Source of the DNA: Herbaspirillum chlorophenolicum
GTDB taxonomy: Bacteria; Pseudomonadota; Gammaproteobacteria; Burkholderiales; Burkholderiaceae_D
Direction: 5' to 3'
Assembly (NCBI RefSeq): GCF_001189955.1
Contig: NZ_LFLT01000001.1
Coordinates: 248,001-312,000 of the forward strand
Length of the DNA: 64,000 nt
The notes under the pieces were generated by a model, which had not been told where the DNA came from, ran no database searches, and saw only the letters and a program-made list of their open reading frames with translations. Position numbers and translations under genes: made by a program. Positions 7,694-18,155 of the stretch are shown here, piece by piece (the first letter of the stretch is position 1; each line of letters opens with the position of its first letter).

Positions 7694-7771
7694 CGGCATG
7701 GTCAAGATCCGATGGCCGATAAGCGGTATCGGCGCAGAGCGACAAGCGGGGTGTCCCGCATTACCGTGCAA

Positions 7772-9472
7772 TCAGAACGTCCACAGCAGGCTGAAGCCCC
7801 CGGTTACGTTGGCAGTGGTGAATCCTTTCGGCCTGACCAATGGCGTGGCAAGAAAAATATCGTACGACAGCTTGTAGGCGGCTCCGCGCAGTCCAATCGC
7901 CGAGCCGGTCAGGCGCTGCCCGGTCAGGAATTGTGCGGAAGGCCCTGAGACTGCGCCGGTATCCACGCCAAGGTATAACTCTTGGCCGCTTTGTCCCAGG
8001 CCCAGGGCGATTTCATTGCGCAGGAACCAGCCGCGCTCAGCCTGCAAGGTCAGGTCGCCATCGAAGCCCCGTACCGTATACCGTCCGCCGATGGAGAACT
8101 GGTCTTGCGGCGGCAGCGCTCCCCGGTTCCATTGGGCGCGTGCCGTACCCGAGTAGCGCAAGGCTGCCTCACCTAGTCCGAACGGTACATTCAGCGAAGC
8201 ATCGGCAAGGAATAATCCATAGCGGGTGCCGATCTGCGGCAGGTCGAATTCGCTGATGGGTTCTGCACCTTGCCGGTCGAGGGAGCGCCGATAGGCAAGG
8301 GTTGCATCGGCCGTGGCGTCGCCAATGAATTCACGATGATTGATGCCGGCTTCCCAGGAAGTGGTGCGGCGTTGCTGCGGGCCGATCTCGGTATCGTCGA
8401 TGGCATTGTAGGAAGTGCGCAGCAGGCCTTTCAGGTAGGACGTGGTTTTGCGCACGCCATCGCGGTAGATCAGGCGGGAGAGTTTCAATTCGCTGGTTTC
8501 GGAACGGCCGCTGTAAATGAAATTCTCAAATGCGCCGGCTACGGTCTGGTGATATTTGCTGCCCGACATGGTCGCCGAAAAAAGCCAGTAACCGAATGGC
8601 AGCGAGTAATGCAATGTGTATCCATTGCTGCCTTCCTCTCCATAATGCCCCAGGCTGCGATTGACGCTCACGTAGAACAAATCGTTGAGCGTCCACCAGT
8701 TGTCATAAGCCAGCGTCAGCCCCGCCTGGTATTTGCCCGTCGCACGCGAGCCGCCATCGTCCAGCGAGGCGGAAAGCCGGAAGGGGAAGGCTTGCTGGTA
8801 CTGGATCACCAGGTCGCTGTCTCCAGGCTGCGCATCCTTGCCTTCGGACGGTGTGATCTGGATGTCGGCCTGAGCGGTCGGCACGCGTTTGAAATTCTCC
8901 AGGCCTTGTTCTATATCGCGCAGGTTAAGGATGTCGCCGACCTGGACGGGCAAGGCATTGCGTGCGGTACCGCGTGGATCGGCATCGGATGCGAACCGTA
9001 TCGCATGTACCTTTCCTGGAATGACGCTCAGCACAAGCTGCCCGCTACGCAAATCCTGTGGCATCGCAACAATGCGCGTAGTGGTGTAGCCGCGGGCGAT
9101 CACCGCGTTTTGTACGCGCGCCAGCACGGTATTGACGCCCTTGCTGCCGAGGCAGCGGCCGGATGCACCGTCCGGACCGGCCACGCTTTCGAGCGCAAAT
9201 TCGAATCGGCTGGCGTCGGCGCCATCCAGCGTGACTGACGATACCTGCTGGCATGGCTGCTCATGTTCCGGGAACACAGGCGTTGTGCTTACCGCTTCAG
9301 GCGGGGTAATGGGTTTTACATCAGGACGTGTTTCCTGTTGCTGCCGCAGCACGCGCTCACGTTCGCGTTGCAATTGCTCTTGATTGGCGGCGGTTTGCGC
9401 GAGGGCTGATGTGGCATGCAAGATCAGTGAGACTAAAAGCGCAAGGTGCTTGAGGGGAAAGCGGGAAAACAT
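7772..9472 (-). CDS. cdiB: Two-partner secretion outer-membrane transporter, CdiB/FhaC/ShlB family
   Basis: 566 residues. A signal peptide (KHLALLVSLILHATSALA, cleavage near residue 25) precedes an N-terminal plug-like helix rich in Gln/Arg, POTRA domains (about residues 70-210; CQQVSSVTLDGAD starts the first), and a C-terminal Omp85-type beta barrel. The barrel shows the conserved VRGF loop motif at 467-470 and ends in an aromatic residue (FSLLWTF), the BAM signal. It should export the adjacent CdiA across the outer membrane. Unlike the usual cdiBAI or cdiAIB order on one strand, this gene is divergent from cdiA, so expression of exporter and exoprotein must be coordinated through the AT-rich 270-base spacer. 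Confidence 0.93.
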   Translation of the reverse strand: MFSRFPLKHLALLVSLILHATSALAQTAANQEQLQRERERVLRQQQETRPDVKPITPPEAVSTTPVFPEHEQPCQQVSSVTLDGADASRFEFALESVAGPDGASGRCLGSKGVNTVLARVQNAVIARGYTTTRIVAMPQDLRSGQLVLSVIPGKVHAIRFASDADPRGTARNALPVQVGDILNLRDIEQGLENFKRVPTAQADIQITPSEGKDAQPGDSDLVIQYQQAFPFRLSASLDDGGSRATGKYQAGLTLAYDNWWTLNDLFYVSVNRSLGHYGEEGSNGYTLHYSLPFGYWLFSATMSGSKYHQTVAGAFENFIYSGRSETSELKLSRLIYRDGVRKTTSYLKGLLRTSYNAIDDTEIGPQQRRTTSWEAGINHREFIGDATADATLAYRRSLDRQGAEPISEFDLPQIGTRYGLFLADASLNVPFGLGEAALRYSGTARAQWNRGALPPQDQFSIGGRYTVRGFDGDLTLQAERGWFLRNEIALGLGQSGQELYLGVDTGAVSGPSAQFLTGQRLTGSAIGLRGAAYKLSYDIFLATPLVRPKGFTTANVTGGFSLLWTF

Positions 9473-9743
9473 TTTTTAATTTTTATGTAAGAAAAATACA
9501 GTGACGTAGCTGAAAAAAGATTGCTTAAGACAAACAATGTTGCGAAATACATTCTTTAATTTTACTTTTTAGCAATAAAAAATTCTCATTCCTCAAGAAA
9601 GTATACACATTAATCTTAACGTAAATTAACATCTCATCCCTTGAAAAGCCGTTTGTTGCGATACAGCAATCGCGTCATGACTCAGCGTGGGGCTGAGGAG
9701 GACGGCTCCGAGATCAAAAAAGAAGAATCCAAGGGGTATCAGT
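9473..9743. promoter_or_regulatory. AT-rich divergent spacer between cdiB and cdiA
   Basis: This 271-base spacer is strikingly AT-rich up to about 9640, in contrast to the GC-rich flanks, and must hold both promoters. I see runs such as TTAATCTTAACGTAAATTAAC at 9610-9630, part of which is an imperfect repeat of TTAAC, but no consensus -35/-10 pair that I would assign. Xenogeneic silencing by an H-NS-like protein is plausible for such a tract. Confidence 0.4.
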
Positions 9744-9746
9744 TTG
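9731..9746 (+). promoter_or_regulatory. Ribosome site that decides the TTG start of cdiA
   Basis: AAGGGG at 9731-9736 sits seven bases before TTG 9744. Translation from this TTG begins exactly at the conserved extended signal peptide (MNSQRYKVVFN), whereas the in-frame GTG at 9687 would add 19 basic residues not seen in the family. Confidence 0.75.
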
Positions 9747-12700
9747 AACAGTCAGCGCTACAAGGTCGTCTTTAACCGGCGTCGGGGCCAGTTCATGGCC
9801 GTTGCAGAAAACGCATCCATCATCAGCGGCACGTCATCTACCAGTCCTGCGGGCAATGCAGGCACTGAATCCATATTGCCGCAGGCGCTGCGCTTTTCGC
9901 TGCTTGCCGTGGCACTGGCCATGTCGCTGGGCACGGTGGCGCATGCCCAGATCTACAGCGACCGCAACGCACCGCGCAACCAGCAGCCGACCGTGCTCTC
10001 CAGCGGCAATGGCGTACCGGTGGTCAACATCCAGACGCCCAGTACGGCCGGCGTGTCGGTCAACTCCTATCGCCAGTTCGATGTGAACGCCAACGGGGCC
10101 ATTCTCAATAATTCCCGCGGCGCCGTGCAGACCCAACTGGGCGGCTATGTGCAGGGCAATCCCTGGTTGGCCACGGGTACGGCTCGCGTAATCGTCAACC
10201 AGGTCAATTCGGCCAATCCCAGTTACCTGCGCGGATATGTGGAGGTAGCCGGCGACCGTGCCCAGGTGGTAATCGCCAACCCTGCTGGCATCACCTGTTC
10301 CGGCTGCGGTTTCATCAATGCCAGCCGCGCCACGCTGACCACGGGCACGCCAATGATCTCTGGCGGCAGTCTGGAGGCTTATCGTGTAGCCGGCGGCATG
10401 GTGACGGTAGACGGCGCGGGGCTGGATGCCAGCGCCAGCGACTATACCGAGATCATCGCGCGCGCGGTACGCATCAATGCCGGCGTATGGGGACAAGACC
10501 TGAAAGTGACGACCGGCCTCAATACCGTGAGCGCTGACAACAGCCGGGCTGTAACAGGTGTGGCGCCTGCCGATGTGGCGCCGGGCGTCGCCATCGATGT
10601 GGCGCAACTGGGCGGCATGTATGCGCGCCACATCTACCTGGCGTCCACCGAGCAAGGCGTGGGTGTGCGCAACGCCGGAACAATCGGCGCGGCGGCGGGC
10701 GAAGCTATCGTCACCGCCGACGGCCGCCTGGAAAACAGCGGCGCCTTGACGGCCATGCAGGCGCTCACCGTGCGGGCCAGCGGCGCCGTCACCAACACCG
10801 GCATCCTTGCCGCCAGCGGTGAGGTGACGCTCAATGCCGGTTCGCTGGCGAACCACGGAAACCTGAATTCGGCCCAAGGTTCAGTCGCCATCACGGCCGA
10901 TGGCCTGGCGCTCAATCGCGGACGCATCGAATCGGCCCAGGCAGTGTCGCTCACGGCTTCTGGATTCGACAACACCGGGGGCTCGGTTGCCGCCGCCGAC
11001 ATTGCCATCGACACCCGCGCGCAATCCATCAAGAATGTCCAGGGCAGCATCGTGGCCCAGAACCGCTTGTCGATTGCCGGCGGCAGCCTGGATAACGAAC
11101 GCGGCCTGTTGCAGGCGCTGGATGGCATCAAGATCGACGCCAACGGACAGACCGTCACCAATACCAACTCCGGCGCTTCGCAGGGGATCGTTTCGCAAGG
11201 GACGCTGGCGCTGACGGCGGGGGCGTTGGTCAATCAAAACGGTTATCTGAGCGCCGCCGGCGATCTCGCACTGACTGCTGGCGCAATCGACAATGCGGCG
11301 GGCAATATCGGTACCACCGGTACCGCCAGCGTCATCACTTCCAGCCTCACCAATGCAGGCGGCAAGCTGCAGGCCAAGAACGGCCTGAATGTCAATGCCG
11401 CTGACGGCGTTGCAGACAATAGCGGCGGCCTGATGCGCTCGGACGGAACGGTGACGGTGCAGGCCGCCACGCTGCGCAACGACAGCACATCGGGGCAGGA
11501 CCTGGGCATGGAGGGGACCTCCATCGCCATCACGGCGCGGGACGTATCCAATCGCCAAGGCGCCATGCGCACCGACCTCTCGCTTGATCTGAATGCGAAC
11601 GGCAGTATCGACAACACATCAGGCCTGATGTCGTCATCCGGTACGGTATCTGTGGTTGATGGCCAGTCGGTACGCACCTTGGCGGTGGAAAACACCAACG
11701 GCACCATCGTTGCCGGGAACCAGGTGACCGTCATAGCGCGTTCGCTGGCTGGCAACGGCAAAGTCTTGAGCCAGAAAGATCTTGCTATCGATCTCAAGGA
11801 TTCGGTCACCAACACAGGGCAGATCGCGGCTACCGGAAACGCCATCGTCTCCACCGCAGGTACCTTCGCAAATGCAGGGGCGGTCGCAGCCGGCGGCAAG
11901 CTGACACTGACTGCGGCCACCATCGACAACCAGGCGACCGGCTCCCTGGTTGCCAGCACGCTGAACCTGAAAGCGACCGACGTCCACACCTTTACCAATC
12001 GCGGCCTGATTGATGGAGCTACTACCGTCATCGAAAGCAGCACCGTCAACAATATCGGCACCGGCCGCATCTATGGCGACAACGTGGCCATCGGCGCAGA
12101 CGTACTCAACAACATGGCCGAAACGGTCGGCGGCGTGACCACTGCTGCGGTGATCGCCGCCCGCAACCGGCTCGACATCGGCGCAGGAGTCATCAACAAC
12201 AGTGAACATGCGCTGATTTATTCGGTTGGGGATATGGTGATCGGCGGTGCGCTTGACACGTCGAAGAAGGCCACCGGCATGGCGCGTGAGATCAACAACA
12301 GCAGCGCCACCATCAATGCCGATGGCAATCTGACGATTGCGGCCAATACCATCAACAACACCAATGCGCATCTGGAAACGACCGACCGGGTCGGGCCGGG
12401 TAACCGCATCATCACGTATCGGCTGAACGGGTCTTCCAACCTGATCGACGGCAATTCGGCGCGGCTGGTGAATATCGGTTCCGGCCAGGTAGTCGGCCCG
12501 TATGACTGGCGCGACATGGGCGATGAAGACAACTTCCGATTGGTCTTGCCGTCGGACGCCTACCCCGTTGAGCGTTATGGCCCACCATTCGACTACTCGC
12601 GCGGCTGGAAATACGGTGACGATGCCATCGCACCGGCCTATGTCCCCGGGTGGCAGGAGGGTAGCAACGGTGGTGAATCGGTAATCGTCGATCATCCGGC

Positions 12701-15700
12701 CATCATCAACTACGGCAGCGCTGATCGTATCTGGTCGGTAATGGGCGTGACGCCGCCGGCGGATCCGGGAGCTGGACCTGGCGGGCCTCCGCAGCCAACT
12801 CAAATGTGCTGGGAATCCTGCAACACCATCCCGCCTGATCCTGTGGAATATGCAGCATGGCAATCTGCATATAACGTTTGGAAACCCAAATATGATGCGT
12901 ATATTGCCGCCCTGCAGGTTCTAAACGACAGAATTAATGCATTCAATAGCAACGTGCGCAGTCGCTCAGCCCGTGAATGGACCATCTACGACGGCACCGA
13001 ACAGATAACACGCACGGTCGTCACCAAGAGCGACCCAGGCATGATTACCTCCGGCGGCAACATGACGCTGGCAGCCGGCGCAGTGCACAACTATGCCAGC
13101 CAGATCATCGCCGGCGGCACGGTGGCCGGCAACAGCGTCAACGGCACCGCCATCAACAACACCGGCCCGCTGGGCGTGCAGAGCGTGACCTCGACCGGGT
13201 CGGCCAGCTATACCTACATCAAGAGCCACACCTTCAGCGCGGATGACCGCCGTTACGACGATGCGCCGTACCAGTCCCAGACCATCGTCACGAACTTCCA
13301 GTTAGACATCACGCCTACCAGCGGAGCCGGGCCCAACCGCAACAACACCGTCAAGGCAGTCGCCGCCGCCGTCTCCGGCGCATCGGGCCAGGCCGCTTCG
13401 GCGATGAGTATCCGCACCGCCAACTTGAACCTGGCGTTGCCCAACAACGTGCTCTACCGCATCGACACCGCACCGGGCAACCGCTATCTGGTCGAGACCG
13501 ATCCGCAATTCACCAATTACCGTAGCTGGCTGTCGTCCGACTTCATGCTCAACCAGCTGCAAAGCACGCCGGACAGTACCATCAAGAAACTCGGCGATGG
13601 CTTTTATGAGCAGCAACTGGTGCAGCAGCAGATCCAGCAAGCCATCGGCCAGCGCTACCTTGCCGGCTACGCCAGCAATGAATCGCAGTACATGGCACTG
13701 ATGAACGCCGGTGTGCAGCAGGCCCAGGCCTTCAACTACACCATCGGCGTGGCGCTGACCGACGCCCAGATTGCGCAGCTCACCTCCGACATCGTCTGGA
13801 TGGTCAAGCAGACCGTGACGCTGGCCGACGGCAGCACGCAGGAAGTGCTGGTGCCGCAGGTTTACCTGCGTGCTTCCAATGTCCAGGTCACCGGCCAAGG
13901 GACGTTGATCGCCGGTAACGATGTGGCCTTCCAGACTGCACAGGACATCGTCAACAGTGGCGGCACCATTGCGGCGCGCCAGACCGTCTCGCTGGCGGCC
14001 GACAATATCCAGAATCTGGGCGGGCGTATTTCGGGGACGAATGTGGTGTTGTCGGCAGCGAGCGATATCAACAACCTGGGTGGCGCCATTGACGGCAGCG
14101 ATCGCGTGGTATTGGCCGCCAATGGCGACATCAACATCAACAGCACACGCGTCGAAACCGCCAATGCCGTCACGACCGGCGCCAACATCAGCCAGTTGGC
14201 CAGTGTTACTGGTCAGAACCTGACAATCTCGGCTGGGCGCGATCTTGTCGCCAATGCCGCCGTGATCGGCGCCACCGGCGATGCGGCGTTGTCCGCCGGG
14301 CGCGACGTCAATCTCGGCACGGTCAACCAGTACTACCGCCAGGAGATCAACTGGGCCAGCGACAGCGGTGCTTCGAATTGGGTCGGTGCTCTGACCGGCC
14401 CGAATCTGGTCGACCAATCCAACGGCGCCCACGGCACGAGCGAGGCCGGAGTCAATCGGGCCACCCTGAGCGCCAGCCAGGATGTGGCCACGCAGATCAC
14501 TGGCAACAACGTCACCATCAGCGCCGGACGCGACCTGAATGCCCAAGGTACGCAGGTAGTGGCTGAAGCGGCCCTGGCCGCTATTGCCGGTCGCGACATC
14601 AATATCAGCACCGCCAACGAATCGGCCAGCGCGCGCGACCAGCACCAGCACAGCTCCAGCGGAATTCTTTCCGGCTCCACCATCCAGACGGACGACGCCA
14701 GCAGCTATAGCAACCAGATCGGCAGCACCTTCTCCGGCAATACCACAGTGTTGGCGGCAGGACGCGACGCCAACATCATCGGCAGCGATGTGGTGTCTAC
14801 CCAGGGCACGCAGATTACTGCAGGCAACGACATCAACATCGTCGCCGCTACTGACACCAGCAGCGAGTCGCATTACCGCAAGGAGACGACCTCGGGCATC
14901 TTCAGCGGGGGAGGGTTGGGTGTGACGGTGGGTAGCAGGATGCAGAGTCAAGACAACCAAGATGTGAGCACCAGCGCGACAGCCTCAACGGTGGGTGCCA
15001 TTAGTGGCAATGTCATCATGAGCGCGGGCAATCACTATCAGCAGACAGGTAGCAATGTACTGGCCCCGCAGGGAAATATCGAAATACAGGCCAAGAAGGT
15101 CGATATTCAGGAGGCACAAGAGATCCGCCACAGCACGCAAGAGACTAAGTTCAAACAGTCAGGCGTGACTGTCGCAATCACCACTCCTGTTATCGCCGCT
15201 TTGCAAACGGCACAGCAAATGGGGCAGGCTGCGGAAAGTACTTCGGATTCACGGATGAAAGTCCTGGCCGGCGCCGTGACGGCGCTAGCCGGAAAGAATG
15301 CGGCGGATGCTGTTGCGGCGGATCCGAAAGCAGCGGGCGGGGTCGGGATTTCCATTACGTTGAATAGTTCCAAGAGCCAGAGCAAGACGACGCAGGATGC
15401 AGTAACTGCAGCTGGATCCAATGTGGCTGCAGGGGGAGACATCAACATTCGGGCGACGGGTGCGGGAAAGGAATCGACACTGACTGTACAAGGTAGCCAG
15501 ATCAAAGCCGGCAATGATGTCATGTTGCAAGCTGATGGCTATATCAACCTGCAAGCTGCCAAGAACACTAATCAGCTGCAACGTGATAGCAGTAGCCAAA
15601 GTGCAGGTGTAGGCATCGCAATCAATGTCGGATCCAATGGAGCGGCCTTTGGTATTACAGCGAATGCCAGCGCTGCGCGCGGCAATGCGGATGGTAGCGA

Positions 15701-18155
15701 TGTGACCTGGACGAATACTCACGTGTCAGCCGGCAACACACTCGTGTTGACTTCCGGGGGCGACACCAACATCAAAGGCGCGATTGCGAGCGGCAAGCAA
15801 GTCATTGCCAACATCGGTGGCGATTTGAACATCGAAAGTTTGCAAGATACAAGCACATACCAAAGCAAAGATCAATCGATTGGCGGCAGTATGACGATAG
15901 GTCTTGGGGGCTTCTCTGGCGGTATCAATGCCAGCCAACAGAAGATGAACAGCGACTTTGCCAGTGTCGTGGAGCAATCAGCTATCAAGGCCGGTGATGG
16001 AGGTTTCCAAGTCATGGTGGCGGGCAATACCGATCTGAGGGGAGCCGTGATCGCCAGTACGGATAAGGCCGTACAAGACAATCTGAATAGCTTGAAGACC
16101 GCAACGCTTACTCAAAGCGAAATCCAGAACAAGGCGGACTACAAGGCCAGCAGTATGGGAATCGGTGTGGGATATAGCATTGGGGATGGAGGAATGACGC
16201 CGTTCGGCAAGGGTGGCAACACAGGGACAGGTGGAGTAGGCGTAAATCAGCAAGGTCAAACCACTACGGGTGGAGATAAGGTTCCGGGCAGTAGTCTTTT
16301 AAGCTACAACGGTGTCAGTGCCACGCCGCCTATTGTGATGAGCGCGTCCGATAGCGCCAGCAGCGTTACCGGCAGCGGTATCAGCGGAGGGGCGATCTCT
16401 ATCACGGACAGCGCCAAGCAACAGGCACTGACTGGCAAGGATGCAGAACAGACGGTGGCGAGTATCAATCGCGATGTATCCAGCGATCAGGATCGCAGTA
16501 ATGCATTGAAACCAATCTTCAATGAGCAAGAGATCAAGGCCGGTTTCGAGATCGTCGGTGCGCTACAGCGGGAAACGGGGACGTTTTTGGCGAATCGCGC
16601 CAAGGAAGCCGATCAGAAGAACGCGCAAGCCAAGGAGGCTGACGCTCAAGCTGCTGATCCGGGCAATGGCTTGACTGATGAGCAGAGGCTCGCGCTCCGA
16701 GACCAAGCCGTGACGTTGAGAGAGGAAGCCAGGACGATCAACGACGACTGGGGGGCAGGCGGTACGTATCGCCAGATTACCACGGCCTTGATGGCCGGCA
16801 TCGGCGGTAATGTGACAGGCAGCACCGCGCAGTTCGCGCAGAACATGGTCGTCAACTACGTGCAGCAACAGGGGGCGACCTATATCGGCAAACTAGTGGC
16901 CGACGGTACGCTGGTCGAAGGCAGTCCTGTCCACGCCGCGCTGCATGCGATCATGGCCTGTGCGGGGGCGGCAGCTAGCAGCCAGGGTTGTTCGTCCGGG
17001 GCCCTCGGTGCGGCAGCCAGTAGTCTACTGACCGGTTTGTTCAGCGACACGAGTCCCGATGAGACCGCTTCGCAGCGCGAAGGTAAGCGCAATCTCATCA
17101 CTAGCCTGGTGACGGGAATTGCAGTTATGAGCGGGGCCGATGCGATCAGCGCCACGAATAGTGCGGTGGCCGCCGTGGACAATAACTGGCTGGCCACACA
17201 ACAGATCGTGCAGATGAAGAAGGAGTTGTCCGCGGCCAAGTCGACGCTGGAACAGCTGAGGGTTGCGAGCAAATGGGCCTATATCTCGACCAAGCAGGAT
17301 GTGTTGACTTCGACGGGGATCGGCAAGGGCTTGGCGGAATCCGGTTGGAACGACGTCAAGGGCATTGCTGAGTTCCTGGCGCATCCGATCGATGGCCTGA
17401 ATGGATTGAAGCAACTGATCAGCAGCCCTGAGGCGCGACAGCAGCTTGGTGACGCCGTGTTCAAGGAGCTGGATGCCAAGATCGATCGCATGAACCTCGC
17501 CATCAATGAAGGCGGCGATGCCAATGCAGAGCAGTTGGGCAAGGATATGGGTAGTTTGTTGTGGCAGGTTGGTAGTGTTGTGACAGGCGCGGGAGGCATT
17601 GCAAAAGGTACCGTCCAACTGGCGAGCGCCGGCATTCGCTTGAGCGCGGCAGGTGCCGAAGTCCTGAAGCTGGCTGCCGATCTGATGAAGACGCAAGGCC
17701 GAGGTCTGGGCGGCATAGCTACCTTGGCAGAAACAGGGATGGAGTTTGGTGCCAGCATTGTCAAGCAGGGCAAGCCGTTTGAGGCTTATGTACAATCTAA
17801 GCTTCCGGCAGGGACGCTCGATCTGAACACGATCAAGAGCAACTTCTCGACGTTTGATCATCTGACGCCCGATGGGATGGCGGTGAGCGACAAGACGTTG
17901 AATACAATGGCAAAAACTTATGCTGAACAGCCTGCCAGCATTACCAGTACCTTGAATAAGTATGTCGATAATATGGTGAACTTTGAAAAAGATGGAAAAG
18001 GAGCATTTGAGCTTCTTGCTTCAGATATCAGCGCGAAACAGATGCAGCTTGCAATTCCTTACGGAACGTCAGCGGAACAGATGACAGCTATTGCCCAGTC
18101 AATGCAATATGCCGCTAGTAAGGGAATAACCATCATTGTGACAAAGGTGAGATGA
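9744..18155 (+). CDS. cdiA: CdiA: filamentous haemagglutinin-like contact-dependent growth inhibition toxin
   Basis: 2803 residues. In order: extended signal peptide region (1-24) and hydrophobic core with cleavage near residue 68 (VAHA|Q); TPS/haemagglutination domain ~75-330 with INPAG-like IANPAGI and a CSGC pair; FHA-type repeats; an atypical Pro/Trp-rich insert ~910-1110 with one Cys pair (MCWESC), a candidate receptor-binding segment; a conserved block before VLVPQVYL; further haemagglutinin repeats (SAGRDLN-type); a DUF637-like region with a Cys pair at ~2400; and VDNNWL at 2478, the VENN-like junction. The last ~125 residues resemble the Burkholderia 1026b-type nuclease tail: GKPFEAYV (Glu2680), FD (Asp2705), and SDKTL (Lys2717) form a PD-(D/E)xK-like set. 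The 3' end overlaps the immunity gene by four bases. Toxin class is inferred from motif memory, not from a search. Confidence 0.93.
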   Translation: MNSQRYKVVFNRRRGQFMAVAENASIISGTSSTSPAGNAGTESILPQALRFSLLAVALAMSLGTVAHAQIYSDRNAPRNQQPTVLSSGNGVPVVNIQTPSTAGVSVNSYRQFDVNANGAILNNSRGAVQTQLGGYVQGNPWLATGTARVIVNQVNSANPSYLRGYVEVAGDRAQVVIANPAGITCSGCGFINASRATLTTGTPMISGGSLEAYRVAGGMVTVDGAGLDASASDYTEIIARAVRINAGVWGQDLKVTTGLNTVSADNSRAVTGVAPADVAPGVAIDVAQLGGMYARHIYLASTEQGVGVRNAGTIGAAAGEAIVTADGRLENSGALTAMQALTVRASGAVTNTGILAASGEVTLNAGSLANHGNLNSAQGSVAITADGLALNRGRIESAQAVSLTASGFDNTGGSVAAADIAIDTRAQSIKNVQGSIVAQNRLSIAGGSLDNERGLLQALDGIKIDANGQTVTNTNSGASQGIVSQGTLALTAGALVNQNGYLSAAGDLALTAGAIDNAAGNIGTTGTASVITSSLTNAGGKLQAKNGLNVNAADGVADNSGGLMRSDGTVTVQAATLRNDSTSGQDLGMEGTSIAITARDVSNRQGAMRTDLSLDLNANGSIDNTSGLMSSSGTVSVVDGQSVRTLAVENTNGTIVAGNQVTVIARSLAGNGKVLSQKDLAIDLKDSVTNTGQIAATGNAIVSTAGTFANAGAVAAGGKLTLTAATIDNQATGSLVASTLNLKATDVHTFTNRGLIDGATTVIESSTVNNIGTGRIYGDNVAIGADVLNNMAETVGGVTTAAVIAARNRLDIGAGVINNSEHALIYSVGDMVIGGALDTSKKATGMAREINNSSATINADGNLTIAANTINNTNAHLETTDRVGPGNRIITYRLNGSSNLIDGNSARLVNIGSGQVVGPYDWRDMGDEDNFRLVLPSDAYPVERYGPPFDYSRGWKYGDDAIAPAYVPGWQEGSNGGESVIVDHPAIINYGSADRIWSVMGVTPPADPGAGPGGPPQPTQMCWESCNTIPPDPVEYAAWQSAYNVWKPKYDAYIAALQVLNDRINAFNSNVRSRSAREWTIYDGTEQITRTVVTKSDPGMITSGGNMTLAAGAVHNYASQIIAGGTVAGNSVNGTAINNTGPLGVQSVTSTGSASYTYIKSHTFSADDRRYDDAPYQSQTIVTNFQLDITPTSGAGPNRNNTVKAVAAAVSGASGQAASAMSIRTANLNLALPNNVLYRIDTAPGNRYLVETDPQFTNYRSWLSSDFMLNQLQSTPDSTIKKLGDGFYEQQLVQQQIQQAIGQRYLAGYASNESQYMALMNAGVQQAQAFNYTIGVALTDAQIAQLTSDIVWMVKQTVTLADGSTQEVLVPQVYLRASNVQVTGQGTLIAGNDVAFQTAQDIVNSGGTIAARQTVSLAADNIQNLGGRISGTNVVLSAASDINNLGGAIDGSDRVVLAANGDININSTRVETANAVTTGANISQLASVTGQNLTISAGRDLVANAAVIGATGDAALSAGRDVNLGTVNQYYRQEINWASDSGASNWVGALTGPNLVDQSNGAHGTSEAGVNRATLSASQDVATQITGNNVTISAGRDLNAQGTQVVAEAALAAIAGRDINISTANESASARDQHQHSSSGILSGSTIQTDDASSYSNQIGSTFSGNTTVLAAGRDANIIGSDVVSTQGTQITAGNDINIVAATDTSSESHYRKETTSGIFSGGGLGVTVGSRMQSQDNQDVSTSATASTVGAISGNVIMSAGNHYQQTGSNVLAPQGNIEIQAKKVDIQEAQEIRHSTQETKFKQSGVTVAITTPVIAALQTAQQMGQAAESTSDSRMKVLAGAVTALAGKNAADAVAADPKAAGGVGISITLNSSKSQSKTTQDAVTAAGSNVAAGGDINIRATGAGKESTLTVQGSQIKAGNDVMLQADGYINLQAAKNTNQLQRDSSSQSAGVGIAINVGSNGAAFGITANASAARGNADGSDVTWTNTHVSAGNTLVLTSGGDTNIKGAIASGKQVIANIGGDLNIESLQDTSTYQSKDQSIGGSMTIGLGGFSGGINASQQKMNSDFASVVEQSAIKAGDGGFQVMVAGNTDLRGAVIASTDKAVQDNLNSLKTATLTQSEIQNKADYKASSMGIGVGYSIGDGGMTPFGKGGNTGTGGVGVNQQGQTTTGGDKVPGSSLLSYNGVSATPPIVMSASDSASSVTGSGISGGAISITDSAKQQALTGKDAEQTVASINRDVSSDQDRSNALKPIFNEQEIKAGFEIVGALQRETGTFLANRAKEADQKNAQAKEADAQAADPGNGLTDEQRLALRDQAVTLREEARTINDDWGAGGTYRQITTALMAGIGGNVTGSTAQFAQNMVVNYVQQQGATYIGKLVADGTLVEGSPVHAALHAIMACAGAAASSQGCSSGALGAAASSLLTGLFSDTSPDETASQREGKRNLITSLVTGIAVMSGADAISATNSAVAAVDNNWLATQQIVQMKKELSAAKSTLEQLRVASKWAYISTKQDVLTSTGIGKGLAESGWNDVKGIAEFLAHPIDGLNGLKQLISSPEARQQLGDAVFKELDAKIDRMNLAINEGGDANAEQLGKDMGSLLWQVGSVVTGAGGIAKGTVQLASAGIRLSAAGAEVLKLAADLMKTQGRGLGGIATLAETGMEFGASIVKQGKPFEAYVQSKLPAGTLDLNTIKSNFSTFDHLTPDGMAVSDKTLNTMAKTYAEQPASITSTLNKYVDNMVNFEKDGKGAFELLASDISAKQMQLAIPYGTSAEQMTAIAQSMQYAASKGITIIVTKVR
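14664..16600 (+). repeat. cdiA segment homologous to the downstream orphan copy
   Basis: Encodes the haemagglutinin-repeat block from the GSTIQTDD segment to about AEQTVASIN. The same block recurs, diverged but collinear, at 18829-20650. The pair gives a substrate for homologous recombination that would swap toxin tails. Confidence 0.75.

Noticed and set aside
7553..7771. 72-codon frame on the minus strand in the hsp20 3' region
   Set aside because: It spans a terminator and low-complexity repeats and has no ribosome site.
9687..9746. GTG at 9687 as the start of cdiA
   Set aside because: It would add 19 basic residues before the conserved extended signal peptide. TTG 9744 has a correctly spaced AAGGGG and gives the family N-terminus.
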